A DNA stretch of 64,000 nt from DATFNI01 sp963787205 (GCA_963787205.1 CAWBCD010000031.1:27478-91477); one strand, 5' to 3'; positions 19,934-28,806 are shown, counted from the stretch's first letter. Notes: a model not told the origin generated them from the letters alone. Program-made: numbers and translations.

Positions 19934-20137
19934 CTTGCGGGGAAGTACCATTAGTTGGATTAGGTTCAGCCTTGGGCGAAACCTTGCGTGATTCGATAAT
20001 AGGGTACTCCCTTATTCAGAAGTGTTTCTTTCCCAAACGACTTGTGGCTGGAATCACCATAAGCCAGGCAGTTAGTATCAAATGAATAGTTTGTGTGTCG
20101 GGAAAAGGTAAACGTAAATGATCCGTCTGTTCTAATC

Positions 20138-22135
20138 ATGAAAAAATCATCCATCCTCATTTCAAGCCTCTCAGGAATATTCTTTCTGACGTTTCTGGCA
20201 GGGGCATCATATGCCCAGCAAAACTATGTTTTCAATCGTAAACCACTTGCGATGAATGCGTATGCCGAGTTGCCCATTGGATCGATCCATGCGGAAGGCT
20301 GGCTTAAGGTACAACTGGAAAAAATGGCACAAGGAATGGCCGGAAAACTGGGCAAGCTTTATCCCGATGTCGGCCCGGACAACGCCTGGCGTGGCGGAAA
20401 CGGGGACAGCTGGGAACGGGGGCCTTACTACCTGGATGGTTTGGTCCCACTGGCCTATATCCTGCACGATGACTCCCTGATCCAGATGACTCAGAAATGG
20501 ATCAATGTGATTTTGAACAGCCAGGAAAGCGACGGATATTTTGGCCCCCGACCGAATCCGGGTGTGAAGGATACGACATGGAATATCCAGGTGGCAAACA
20601 AAGCGGACTGGTGGCCCAGGATGATCGTGATGAAGGCGATGGAGTCGTATTACTCGGCAACTCGCGATCCGCGCGTCATCCCATTCATGACCAAATATTT
20701 TGAATACCAGCTCAAGACCTTGCCCGAGAAGCCGATGGGGTATTGGACCTGGTGGGCAAAGGCCAGAGGCGGCGAGAATCTGCAAAGTGTGTACTGGCTT
20801 TACAATCGTACCGGCAATCCGGATCTGCTACGCCTGGCCAAAATCATTCATGTCCAGAGCATGGACTGGACAGACGGTTTCCTGAGTGAGAATCTGCCGA
20901 GTACGCACGGAGTCAATGTAGCCATGGCTATCAAATATCCCGCCCTGTATTATCAGCAATCGAAGCAGAAGAGGGATCTCGAAGCCGTCGAAAAAGGCTG
21001 GTCGGACCTGATGAAGTATGATGGCGTCGTACAGGGTGTCTTTACAAGTGATGAACTGCTTCATGGAAAGAACCCGACCAATGGGACGGAGCTTTGTACC
21101 GTTGTCGAGACCATGTTTAGCCTGGAAAATATCATCCGGATAACCGGAGACCTCAGGTTTGCCGACGCCCTGGAGCGTATCGCATTTAATGCCCTTCCGG
21201 CACAGATAACGGCTGCTTACAGCGGGCGGCAGTATTTTCAGCAGGCCAACCAGGTTCTTATTAAGCAGGGAAGGATGAATTTCAGCACTGCATACCAGAA
21301 TGCCGCCTGTTTTGGATTACTGACAGGTTATCCCTGCTGTACGGTGAACATGCATCAGGGATGGCCGAAGTTTGTTCGCAATTTATGGATGGCAACGCCT
21401 GATGGTGGTCTGATTGCCATGCTTTATTCGTCAAGTGAGGTTACAGCAAAGGTAGCCGACGGGCAGCGTGTTACTATTGATGAATCGACCGATTATCCAT
21501 TCCGTGGAACGATTGATTTCACCGTTCATACAAAAAGTTCGGGACAGATTTCTTTTCCGCTGTATCTGAGGGTGCCCAGCTGGGCTGATCAGGCCAATAT
21601 CACGATAAATGGGAAACCATATAGCACGGTGAAGGATAAAGAATCGGTTATGATTCGGCGAAATTGGAAAGATGGTGATCGTGTCGGGTTACGGCTTCCG
21701 ATGAAAATCAGGACGAGCCGCTGGTATGAAAATTCGATTGGTGTGGAACGGGGCCCGTTGGTTTACGCACTGAAATTACCCGGGAAATGGCAGAAGATTG
21801 GCGAGGTGCACACCGTGCCGGTATGGGGTGTGAAACCAGAGCACGCATGGAACTACGGACTGATCCTGGATCACAAAAACATGCAGTCCAATTTTACCGT
21901 CGATGTAAGCAAAATCATGCCCTCCTATCCATGGACTCTTGAAAATGCTCCGGTCGTTTTAAAGGCGCAGGCCAAACAGATACCTGACTGGACCTTATAT
22001 GATGGATACGCCGGTCCGTTGCCTTACAGTCCGGTCGATGTTTTTGGAGAGAAAGCAGTACAGGTAGAATTGATACCTTATGGAAGCACGACATTGCGAG
22101 TTTCAGAGTTCCCGGTTATCAATAAATCTGAATGA
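20138..22135 (+). CDS. Secreted glycoside hydrolase, GH127/DUF1680 (beta-L-arabinofuranosidase-like)
   Basis: A 665-aa protein. ATG 20138 starts a good Sec signal peptide ending near A-S-Y-A-Q; an upstream in-frame TTG would put 15 odd residues in front. The mature protein has the DUF1680 (alpha/alpha)6-barrel signature (R-G-G-N-G-D-S-W-E-R-G-P-Y-Y, residues ~88-101). It also has the two metal/catalytic motifs of GH127-type enzymes: E-L-C near residue 318 and P-C-C-T-V-N near residue 398. In characterised GH127 members a cysteine is the nucleophile, zinc is bound by three Cys and one Glu, and beta-L-arabinofuranosides are cleaved. Related families (GH137/142/146) share the fold, so the exact substrate is uncertain. 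The C terminus is beta-sandwich-like. It stands alone and is followed by a convergent gene. Confidence 0.8.
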   Translation: MKKSSILISSLSGIFFLTFLAGASYAQQNYVFNRKPLAMNAYAELPIGSIHAEGWLKVQLEKMAQGMAGKLGKLYPDVGPDNAWRGGNGDSWERGPYYLDGLVPLAYILHDDSLIQMTQKWINVILNSQESDGYFGPRPNPGVKDTTWNIQVANKADWWPRMIVMKAMESYYSATRDPRVIPFMTKYFEYQLKTLPEKPMGYWTWWAKARGGENLQSVYWLYNRTGNPDLLRLAKIIHVQSMDWTDGFLSENLPSTHGVNVAMAIKYPALYYQQSKQKRDLEAVEKGWSDLMKYDGVVQGVFTSDELLHGKNPTNGTELCTVVETMFSLENIIRITGDLRFADALERIAFNALPAQITAAYSGRQYFQQANQVLIKQGRMNFSTAYQNAACFGLLTGYPCCTVNMHQGWPKFVRNLWMATPDGGLIAMLYSSSEVTAKVADGQRVTIDESTDYPFRGTIDFTVHTKSSGQISFPLYLRVPSWADQANITINGKPYSTVKDKESVMIRRNWKDGDRVGLRLPMKIRTSRWYENSIGVERGPLVYALKLPGKWQKIGEVHTVPVWGVKPEHAWNYGLILDHKNMQSNFTVDVSKIMPSYPWTLENAPVVLKAQAKQIPDWTLYDGYAGPLPYSPVDVFGEKAVQVELIPYGSTTLRVSEFPVINKSE

Positions 22136-22152
22136 TATTGTTTATTGCCGGT

Positions 22153-22632
22153 TCACTTATTGTTATTACTGAAAATGTGGGATTGAGCCGGCATACGGGA
22201 CCCGATGGATCGGATATGCAGTACTTCATTCAGTATGAAAAGAGGTCCGATCAGCAGGTGTATGAGATTTTTGAAAAAGGCCGGTGAGTGTTTTTCGTAG
22301 ATGGCATGTCCGATCCCCTGGAAGAGCCAGCCCGTTGCAAAAATCAGGAAGCCGATCCAGAAACTCCCGATACCCCGCGCCATTATGTCGAGCAATAATA
22401 CCGCTATCAGCATGACTGAACCCAACTTTACATCCAAAGTGAAGTAGAAAATTGTCACAAGGATGATAAGCACTTCGGCTGCCGTAAATGATTCTGACAG
22501 TAAGGGTAACCTTACAAGCATGGATATGAGTCCCAGGATGATGAGCGGTATGCCGATGAAATGGGTTATCATATTCCCTTTGGTGCGGTGGCTGGAGGCA
22601 TAATCGAGAAGAAGCTTGTCAATCTTTTTCAT
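22153..22632 (-). CDS. Mpo1-like (DUF962) membrane protein
   Basis: A 159-aa protein with about four membrane segments. The N terminus carries the family signature S-S-H-R-T-K-G-N-M-I-T-H-F-I-G-I-P (residues ~13-29), with histidines and asparagine placed as in the Mpo1/YGL010w family. Yeast Mpo1 is an iron-dependent dioxygenase that shortens 2-hydroxy fatty acids by alpha-oxidation. Bacterial homologues are mostly uncharacterised. The gene is convergent with the GH127-like gene 18 bases away, and there is no clear operon partner. A lipid-related role is only an inference from the family. Confidence 0.75.
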   Translation of the reverse strand: MKKIDKLLLDYASSHRTKGNMITHFIGIPLIILGLISMLVRLPLLSESFTAAEVLIILVTIFYFTLDVKLGSVMLIAVLLLDIMARGIGSFWIGFLIFATGWLFQGIGHAIYEKHSPAFFKNLIHLLIGPLFILNEVLHIRSIGSRMPAQSHIFSNNNK

Positions 22633-22740
22633 AGTTCAAAACTATAAGTGAAAGCTGATATTTCTACATTTATATATAAGAAATATGAAAAGCAAACTTC
22701 AGCCAGTTAATGGGAATAATGAAGTCGGATAACCAGGTTT

Positions 22741-24537
22741 TCACTTAATAAGATCGGGGTAATATTTAGACCATAAACTGAATGCAAGCAATGATTTTCT
22801 ACCAGATGTGTCCATAATTCCATCTTTAACTTTGACGTTGACATCTGGAGAAGGAAGTAAAACTTGAAGTGTGTCTAAATCCAATAAGTTTGAAAGTTGA
22901 TTAAAACAGGGTAGAGCCTCTGCCCTTAATGATCGCCAACCTTCATTATTGAAATCAAATACCCGATAGTAATATCTGTTTTCTGTGCTCTTAGAAAAAA
23001 GCTTATTAAGGTGGGTTTTCTGGTAGATTCGATTCCGAACGCGGTAAGAAAATGTTGGGGCTAAAGGAGTGGGACTTGGGGAATTGTTATCAACGGGCAG
23101 TTGAACCAGTGGGAGAAATTTCCTGATCATTATATCACGTTGTAGTTTGCGCTCTGATAGGCTGCCTGCTGGCATGCCCCCAATTAGATTCAATATCGAA
23201 TCCTGAGTATAAGGCATAAAGGGCCAAACAGACTTTGAGAAACGTCTCACAATTCCGGCTATATGAAAACGTTGTCGATGCCGTAAAAAAAACTGATAGA
23301 CCTTTTGAAAATCATAACCAGGCAGAGATTCGTATAAACTTCGTAAACTTTCAATAATCTCATTGATGACACGTGGTGTCTGGTTGTCTGGAATGAGTTT
23401 CGTTATAATCTCCGGCGACAACCCCCAGCGATTTATACCCTGAAAGAACTTCTCAAAAGTGTAAGCTCTCTTTTTGGTATCATAGGCCCAATGTTGTGAA
23501 CTGCCTCCTAATATAGGGTCAGCTATAAATCCATTTACAAGGGGAGAGACCGGACTTTTAACATTTTCAACAAGACTCCAGAAAGCTAGATCATTAAACC
23601 CATTTGCCAGCTGTTCGTTTATGACTTGGCGATTAGCTAACGCCATGAAGTTTTCAAAGTCAACATCGACGCGCTGATGTGTCCACTTTAAATAGCGGCA
23701 GGCTTTTTCAGCACATCTGAACTCAAGGTCAGATGGGATACCAAGAGTGTATACGATTTCTGGTTCAAGATTTAACAGATTCAAATATCCAGCTATCATC
23801 CGGGAATCAAGACCGCCGGAAAATAGCAGTGATATTTCCTTTCCTTTTAACTGTTTAAATGAATGAATCATAGTCTCATGAGCCATTTCGATATGGGTTT
23901 CATAAGGTAAGCCGAAATAATCATCTGAAACTGGAATAGATTGCTCTGTGTGGGTAGTTATGCTACGTCCGTCAAATTTTAAAACTTCACCGGTGCCAAG
24001 ACGAGCGGCTCCTTTCCAAAGTGTTTCACCCAGCACCTCATGCATGCATAAAAGATGTCCGATAAGTCCTTTAAGATTAAGCTCTCTGGTCATTATTTGG
24101 TGGGAACGTGTGAGATCTGGTGACGATCCGACAACTAATACCTCATCTTTTTGACTGTAATAACAGGGAAATAATCCCAGTCGATCTGTAAAAAAATGGT
24201 AACCGGTACCATCAAAGAGAATCGCCAGAAAATAGCCGCTGTACAGGGTAAGTTTGTCTATACCTTTTTTCTCAAAATGGTTAACCAAGAGCTGGGCATG
24301 ATTACCATTTTGATTACCTGTCGCATCAATATGACCTAAAACCCAGCAAGTTATATTTCCTTTTGTGAAGGATGAAACTGGTGACGCCGGTCCCGTTCTC
24401 CAGTGACAATCGACTTGTCCAACTTTAACTTGATTAGATTGTCCTCCGTAATATTCGTCCCAATGCTTCTCTATGGTATGAATAAAATTATCCTTTGTTT
24501 CGATGTTATTATCAAAAATTGCCGCGTAAGCTGTCAT
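22741..24537 (-). CDS. Asparagine synthetase-like protein lacking the glutaminase cysteine
   Basis: A 598-aa protein with an N-terminal Ntn-like domain and a C-terminal ATP-pyrophosphatase domain. The PP-loop S-G-G-L-D-S-R (~residues 238-244) is intact, so ATP-dependent adenylation is plausible. The glutaminase domain normally begins M-C-G, with Cys2 as nucleophile. This one begins M-T-A-Y-A-A-I-F, so it should not hydrolyse glutamine. Homologues of this kind occur in exopolysaccharide loci and as lasso-peptide cyclases; no precursor peptide or B protein was found beside it. The gene uses more A/T than the region to its left, and a truncated propeller gene lies just upstream on the same strand. 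Confidence 0.75.
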   Translation of the reverse strand: MTAYAAIFDNNIETKDNFIHTIEKHWDEYYGGQSNQVKVGQVDCHWRTGPASPVSSFTKGNITCWVLGHIDATGNQNGNHAQLLVNHFEKKGIDKLTLYSGYFLAILFDGTGYHFFTDRLGLFPCYYSQKDEVLVVGSSPDLTRSHQIMTRELNLKGLIGHLLCMHEVLGETLWKGAARLGTGEVLKFDGRSITTHTEQSIPVSDDYFGLPYETHIEMAHETMIHSFKQLKGKEISLLFSGGLDSRMIAGYLNLLNLEPEIVYTLGIPSDLEFRCAEKACRYLKWTHQRVDVDFENFMALANRQVINEQLANGFNDLAFWSLVENVKSPVSPLVNGFIADPILGGSSQHWAYDTKKRAYTFEKFFQGINRWGLSPEIITKLIPDNQTPRVINEIIESLRSLYESLPGYDFQKVYQFFLRHRQRFHIAGIVRRFSKSVWPFMPYTQDSILNLIGGMPAGSLSERKLQRDIMIRKFLPLVQLPVDNNSPSPTPLAPTFSYRVRNRIYQKTHLNKLFSKSTENRYYYRVFDFNNEGWRSLRAEALPCFNQLSNLLDLDTLQVLLPSPDVNVKVKDGIMDTSGRKSLLAFSLWSKYYPDLIK

Positions 24538-24705
24538 AATTTCTTATCTGGTCAGTTCCTTTAATTTCAATCCTCCAAAACGGAATTGTAAACATTTCAC
24601 AACCGTTTTCCAATGGGGTATTTTGAGAACATTTTTTTAGTAAAAGCAAATATTATTAATAATTAGAGAATCTTAGCTAAGGGATGATATGCTGAATATA
24701 ATGAC

Positions 24706-25578
24706 TTAAGAAAATTTGAATGCATATCTCAAAATGCTCGTTATCCCATCTTTATCACGCCATATCCCGTATACAAAATGGTTTTTAATACAATGAATAC
24801 CAAGTTGAGCAGGGATCATTGTTTTCCAGGCTGGCGTGCCATCAGATTTGAATATGATGAGCGGTTCCTGTTTGTGAAAAGGGTTTTCGAGTAATACCCA
24901 AATGCGTCCGGAATCATCAATCCAAAAATTCCGGAATACGGGAAATGTATCCCCTAAGTCGTCTGGATGAACGTATTCTCTCACAATTTTACCCCGCTTC
25001 TCCAGAAGGCTGTCTTTCAATGCTGCCGTAACCTGCAGAGGTGGGATATTTAGTTGATAGGTTCGTTTCGTTGATCCATCCTGTTGGTAAGCTATAATTT
25101 TCAGACTATCCGTGCGGCCAAAGTAGAAAAGATTTTTGTGAGATTTTATGATGGCGTGTGATCCTGTTGGATCAGGAATGAATGCAACAAATTGATCTCT
25201 CTGTTGTATCCTGAAAAATTTATACCCCTGAAAGGCCGGGATTGGAATTTTTGGGGTTTCCGGATTAGTCTGGATCCAATATAAATGATTTTCTGCAACG
25301 ACCTGATTACCAGATTTTGGTTCACCCATCGGATTATCATAAAGAACACCTATCGAACCGTTATCGAGCGTCAGAAAACTGGATGGATAACCCGGATTTT
25401 TGATGTTTTTTACATCCTTGGGAAAAGTTAAGGAACGAACAAAAAAAGCCTCTGGCAGATGGAAAATATTGAGGCGACGCAGGTTGGAATCTTTGACATA
25501 TAGCGTATCATTACTGATAGTCTCTCCCACGCTATTTCTGAATTCACCTGGTGATTTCGTCTCTTCGATATAACACAC
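24706..25578 (-). CDS. N-terminally truncated 6-bladed beta-propeller protein
   Basis: A 290-aa frame that starts at GTG 25578; an in-frame stop lies three codons upstream. It opens directly with a propeller blade (S-P-G-E-F-R-N, then N-D-T-L-Y-V-K-D-S-N-L-R-R-L-N-I-F). This matches the interior of 6-bladed propeller lipoproteins common in this phylum, which normally have a signal peptide and tens of residues before that point. No signal peptide is present, so the protein would stay in the cytoplasm. The gene is therefore either a decayed 3' fragment or uses an unrecognised start. A hydrophobic stretch in another frame just upstream (I-S-F-I-A-Y-S-V-I) could be the lost N terminus after a frameshift. 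Confidence 0.5.
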   Translation of the reverse strand: MCYIEETKSPGEFRNSVGETISNDTLYVKDSNLRRLNIFHLPEAFFVRSLTFPKDVKNIKNPGYPSSFLTLDNGSIGVLYDNPMGEPKSGNQVVAENHLYWIQTNPETPKIPIPAFQGYKFFRIQQRDQFVAFIPDPTGSHAIIKSHKNLFYFGRTDSLKIIAYQQDGSTKRTYQLNIPPLQVTAALKDSLLEKRGKIVREYVHPDDLGDTFPVFRNFWIDDSGRIWVLLENPFHKQEPLIIFKSDGTPAWKTMIPAQLGIHCIKNHFVYGIWRDKDGITSILRYAFKFS

Positions 25579-25839
25579 ACTTTTTATTGATCACACTATA
25601 CGCAATAAAACTAATTATATAGTATTAGTATCTATTTTTCAAGTACGATTAAAATCGATAACGTCTGGATATAGGTTGTCTATTTTATATATTATCCGAT
25701 AATCATAATAGTTAACGAGTGAGTTATAAGAAATCGTTAAAAAAATCGAGGTACTTTTCGAGATAAAAATTTCATACTACCTTTGATCGTGGAGGATCAT
25801 TTAAAGTTCATTGGAACCTTTTGACTTAATCTCATAAAA

Positions 25840-27126
25840 ATGGAGAAGCAACCAGTTGAAATATCCACCGAAGAGATGATTGGCCTCATTGAAAATCCAG
25901 AAGTCGTTGGTATGGATGTACGGCCAATCGAGGCCTATAACGGATGGAAACTCAGAGGGGAAACACGGGGCGGTCATATTAAGGGAGCCAAGAGTCTGCC
26001 TTTGACATGGACCAGATATATGGATTGGCTGGAGGTTCTGGAGGAAAAGAACATAACCAGGGATAGGCCAGTCGTTATTTATGGATACAGCACTAATGCC
26101 GCTACTCAGATGGCAAACAGGTTATTCGATCTCGATTATGAGGATGTAAGCATATACAATCATTTTGTTGATGAATGGTCCGCCGGACCGGAGTTTCCGA
26201 TGGATCGCCTCGAAAGATACCGCCATCTGGTGTATCCGGGGTGGGTTCAGCGTTTGATTACCATCGGAGATGCTCCTGAGTATAATGGCAACGGTTATGT
26301 AATTTGTCACTCGCACTATGATCATTATGAAGATTATGAGGAAGGACATATTCCGGGTGCCATACCGCTTAATACGTTATCACTGGAAGATCCCGTAACC
26401 TGGAACAGGCGTTCGCCCGAGGAATTAAAAAAAACACTACAGGATCTTGGAATAAAATCTGATACAACTGTGATCGTTTACGGACGATTTTCATATCCCA
26501 AATTTGAAGATCCATATCCGGGAAAGAATGCGGGACACCTTGGTGCTTTTCGATGTGCGGCAATCATGATGTACGCCGGTGTGGAAGATGTGCGAATTTT
26601 GAATGGTGGAATCACATCCTGGAAAAACAGCGGGTATGAATTATCAACGGAGGATGTCAGGCCGACGCCGGTGAAGGATTTTGGGAGTGAGATACCCGCT
26701 CACCCGGAATACATCGTGGATTTACCCGAGGCAAAAGAACTACTGGCATCTGAGAATGGAGACTTGGTGAGTGTTCGGAGCTGGGAGGAATTTATCGGTA
26801 ATACCAGTGGATATCATTACATCGAAAAGAAAGGGCGTATAGCGGGGGCGGTTTTTGGGAATTGCGGCAGTGATGCCTATCACATGGAAAATTATCGAAA
26901 TTTTGACTACACCATGCGTGAGTCGCAGGAAGTTGCGGAAAAATGGGCTGAGGCCGGGGTGACTCCGGACAAGAAGCTCGCCTTCTACTGTGGTACCGGC
27001 TGGCGGGGCAGTGAAGCTTTCATGAATGCCTGGCTGATGGGTTGGCCAAACGTGTCCGTATATGATGGCGGCTGGTATGAATGGAGCAACGATCCAGCTA
27101 ACCCTGTTGCCAACGGGATACCATAA
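25840..27126 (+). CDS. Triple-rhodanese-domain sulfurtransferase
   Basis: A 428-aa protein with three consecutive rhodanese-like domains (~5-130, ~135-275, ~290-425). Only the third has a catalytic-type loop, C-G-T-G-W-R-G-S at about residue 383. The equivalent loops of the first and second domains (Y-G-Y-S-T-N and Y-G-R-F-S-Y) have no cysteine and are probably structural. Rhodaneses move sulfane sulfur from thiosulfate or similar donors through a Cys-persulfide. There is no signal peptide. The sulfate-reduction operon begins 3 kb downstream, so a link to sulfur metabolism is plausible (inference). Confidence 0.8.
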   Translation: MEKQPVEISTEEMIGLIENPEVVGMDVRPIEAYNGWKLRGETRGGHIKGAKSLPLTWTRYMDWLEVLEEKNITRDRPVVIYGYSTNAATQMANRLFDLDYEDVSIYNHFVDEWSAGPEFPMDRLERYRHLVYPGWVQRLITIGDAPEYNGNGYVICHSHYDHYEDYEEGHIPGAIPLNTLSLEDPVTWNRRSPEELKKTLQDLGIKSDTTVIVYGRFSYPKFEDPYPGKNAGHLGAFRCAAIMMYAGVEDVRILNGGITSWKNSGYELSTEDVRPTPVKDFGSEIPAHPEYIVDLPEAKELLASENGDLVSVRSWEEFIGNTSGYHYIEKKGRIAGAVFGNCGSDAYHMENYRNFDYTMRESQEVAEKWAEAGVTPDKKLAFYCGTGWRGSEAFMNAWLMGWPNVSVYDGGWYEWSNDPANPVANGIP

Positions 27127-27497
27127 CTTAATATAATATAATGTTGGCCAAGGTCTTAAGGAGAAATAATTAAAAAGATAAGTCAGTTAAAAAAATATGG
27201 TTACAAGATAGTTACCGCATAAAATTATATGTCACTTGGCAGCCGAACCAATTCAAGGCCTGCCGACTGGTGAGACTTTTTGCTTGTCTGAGATTTTACA
27301 ACTTGAACTTAGCACTGCCCAGCCCTTCTAAACTCTCCTATCCCATCTTTCGTATTAGAACTGCATATATAAATTATTATTTTAACCCTATCTATTTGAT
27401 TTAATTATAATTTTACTAAATTATATTCATTGTAATAGGGATTAGCTATTTACAAATAATAGCCAGGAGCGCAAACCAAAGTAAGCGAGGAAAAACC
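27127..27497. other. AT-rich intergenic stretch
   Basis: About 370 bases between the rhodanese gene and the small Cys-rich gene. The second half is strongly AT-rich (27360-27440), suitable for a promoter. No hairpin terminator, RNA or ORF with support was seen. Confidence 0.4.
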
Positions 27498-27788
27498 ATG
27501 ATTACTAAACAAGTCGAAGTCGTACTAGAGAATGGAAAGATAAGGAATATTAATTGGGATCCCGCATGGGAAAGAGCCAAGGACTTACCACCGGAACCTC
27601 CGAATCCAGTGAATGATTGTGCAACAATGGCTCATCCAAGGGGTGGATGGACGTGTGACCAAGGTGGTTGTATATCCTCATGCGGAATGTATGAATTAGA
27701 TTTGAACAACCCTGTGAAGTGGAAAGAAGTGGATTGGCCCTTGCATAATCCTAAGCCAAACCACGTCTACATATGTCGATGTAAATAA
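27498..27788 (+). CDS. Small cysteine-rich protein of unknown function
   Basis: A 96-aa protein starting at ATG 27498, with AGGAAA about 8 bases upstream, one of the better ribosome sites in the window. It holds six cysteines: one in N-D-C-A-T-M, one in W-T-C-D-Q-G, two in G-C-I-S-S-C-G, and two in the terminal C-R-C-K. There is no signal peptide and no recognised domain. The first half has a proline-rich D-L-P-P-E-P-P-N-P segment. The gene is isolated in a low-GC region, with >350 bases free upstream and >500 bases free downstream. The cysteine spacing could suit metal binding or disulfides, but this is not established. Confidence 0.6.
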   Translation: MITKQVEVVLENGKIRNINWDPAWERAKDLPPEPPNPVNDCATMAHPRGGWTCDQGGCISSCGMYELDLNNPVKWKEVDWPLHNPKPNHVYICRCK

Positions 27789-28353
27789 TTATCAATTCCC
27801 GCACCTAACAAGGCCAATATATTTTTGACTTGCTAAAAATACTCATCCATGCTGTGCTGTAAGCGATGATAGTATTCACAGTGAAGCTAATTGAGGGAAA
27901 AAGCTTTTGGTAAAAACTGTATGCAAGGGCAATGTGCCAAACGCTATGCCCTAAAAATTTTCATTAATCGCCATTTCTATTGCTATGGGATATTGTCAGA
28001 TGATATTCAAACGTATCCGTAAATTACGAACCCAGAACGTGATCAAATCAAAAAGGGACACCGTGCCTCCCGCCAGATTAAAAGGGGCAAACCTACCAGT
28101 ATTTTTTGGTTGTTATCATATGATCCGGAAAAGTGAATTTATAGATCAAGCATATGCAGAATTGAGTCCCTCCCCATCTATGTACCTATTTAAAAGTGGG
28201 GAGGTCACAAGCCAGTGTTATCAGAAACATTCATAAGCTTATTATAGAACTATCCGGATCAATCCATCTTGTAATACATTTGATTATCTATAAAATAACT
28301 ATATGGTTATTCGTTTTTATCTAAAATCTTTCGCAACATTTTTTGTCATAAGG
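27789..28353. other. Intergenic stretch upstream of the sulfur leader region
   Basis: About 560 bases without a convincing gene. An ATG-started frame at 27985-28236 (83 codons) has no ribosome site and no recognisable composition and was not accepted. No further Cys-codon cluster was found here. Confidence 0.4.
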
Positions 28354-28382
28354 TTGACACGATTATCATTATTACTTAACCT
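28354..28382 (+). promoter_or_regulatory. Candidate promoter of the sulfur-assimilation transcript
   Basis: TTGACA at 28354-28359 is followed after 17 bases by TAACCT (28377-28382), a 6/6 and 4/6 match to a sigma-70 promoter. Transcription would start near 28390, about 30 bases before the first Cys-rich leader ORF. Confidence 0.45.
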
Positions 28383-28417
28383 TACGACTGTTGACTTAGG
28401 TACTTGATATCGGACAC

Positions 28418-28516
28418 ATGAAATCTGCAAAATACATCCATAACTGTGCATATACCGCGTGTTGTTGTATGTGTTGTATGCCCTCGCTTCTTCGGGAGGT
28501 TGTGGATGGACTGTAA
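28418..28516 (+). CDS. Cys-rich leader peptide 1 of the sulfur operon
   Basis: A 32-codon ORF from ATG 28418 to TAA 28514-28516. It contains C at codon 10 and then C-C-C-M-C-C-M at codons 15-21 (28460-28480), all TGT. Such a run is very unlikely by chance and is placed as in amino-acid attenuators. The Cys run is followed by the rest of the ORF, a small hairpin (28515-28524 with 28538-28547) and a strong terminator (28551-28587). Bases 28492-28499 inside codons 25-28 can pair with 28562-28569 in the terminator's left arm/loop (8 bp, one G-U), a weaker candidate antiterminator than the one for leader 2. When Cys-tRNA is short the ribosome should stall on the TGT run and allow readthrough (inference). 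No Shine-Dalgarno is evident. Confidence 0.8.
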   Translation: MKSAKYIHNCAYTACCCMCCMPSLLREVVDGL

Positions 28517-28550
28517 GTTTTAGTACCTGTTTCCCAGACTAAAAGTTTTA

Positions 28551-28587
28551 AAAGCCCGCTTCCTTCCGATAGAAGCGGGCTTTTTTT
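28551..28587 (+). terminator. Attenuator terminator 1
   Basis: Perfect 12-bp stem, 28551-28562 with 28572-28583, loop of 9 bases, followed by a run of T to 28587. It lies 34 bases after the stop of leader peptide 1 and about 350 bases before the first structural gene, so it would stop transcription before the operon. Confidence 0.9.
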
Positions 28588-28666
28588 ATGTCCTCATTCG
28601 GTATTTATTCAAATGGTATTACACGATTAGCAAGAATAAACAATGATAAATCGATTCCACCACATC

Positions 28667-28759
28667 ATGAATTTTCGACAGAGCAGCAACATGCGAGAGA
28701 TGTGTTGTTGTTTCTGTATGGCATGCTGTGCTTGTAAACGAAGAAAAGCAGTGGGATGA
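28667..28759 (+). CDS. Cys-rich leader peptide 2 of the sulfur operon
   Basis: A 30-codon ORF from ATG 28667 to TGA 28757-28759 (internal in-frame ATGs at 28691 and 28700). Codons 12-23 read M-C-C-C-F-C-M-A-C-C-A-C: seven cysteines in eleven codons (28703-28735). The last codons, GCA-GTG-GGA, contain the 5' arm of an antiterminator. A ribosome that reaches the stop covers that arm and lets the terminator at 28793-28826 form. A ribosome stalled on the Cys codons leaves it free. This is the geometry of classical his/trp-type attenuation, here tuned to cysteine. It is the second such leader in series. Confidence 0.85.
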   Translation: MNFRQSSNMREMCCCFCMACCACKRRKAVG

Positions 28760-28806
28760 AGGGAATATCTGAAGTGTATATCTGAAAAATAAAAACCCGC
28801 TGCTTT
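28745..28806 (+). promoter_or_regulatory. Antiterminator helix of attenuator 2
   Basis: Bases 28745-28755 (AAAGCAGTGGG) can pair with 28796-28806 (CCCGCTGCTTT): 11 consecutive pairs with one G-U. The second strand overlaps eight bases of the terminator's left arm, so the two structures exclude each other. The first strand starts 10 bases after the last Cys codon of leader 2. Confidence 0.75.

Noticed and set aside
22741..25839. Lasso-peptide biosynthesis cluster around the asparagine-synthetase homologue
   Set aside because: No precursor peptide, RRE/PqqD or transglutaminase-like peptidase could be found beside it.
27985..28236. 83-codon frame
   Set aside because: No ribosome site, no domain, odd composition; not accepted as a gene.
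28381..28590. SAM riboswitch or other structured metabolite sensor before the sulfur operon
   Set aside because: The bases are better explained by a Cys-codon leader ORF and terminator; no conserved riboswitch core was recognised.
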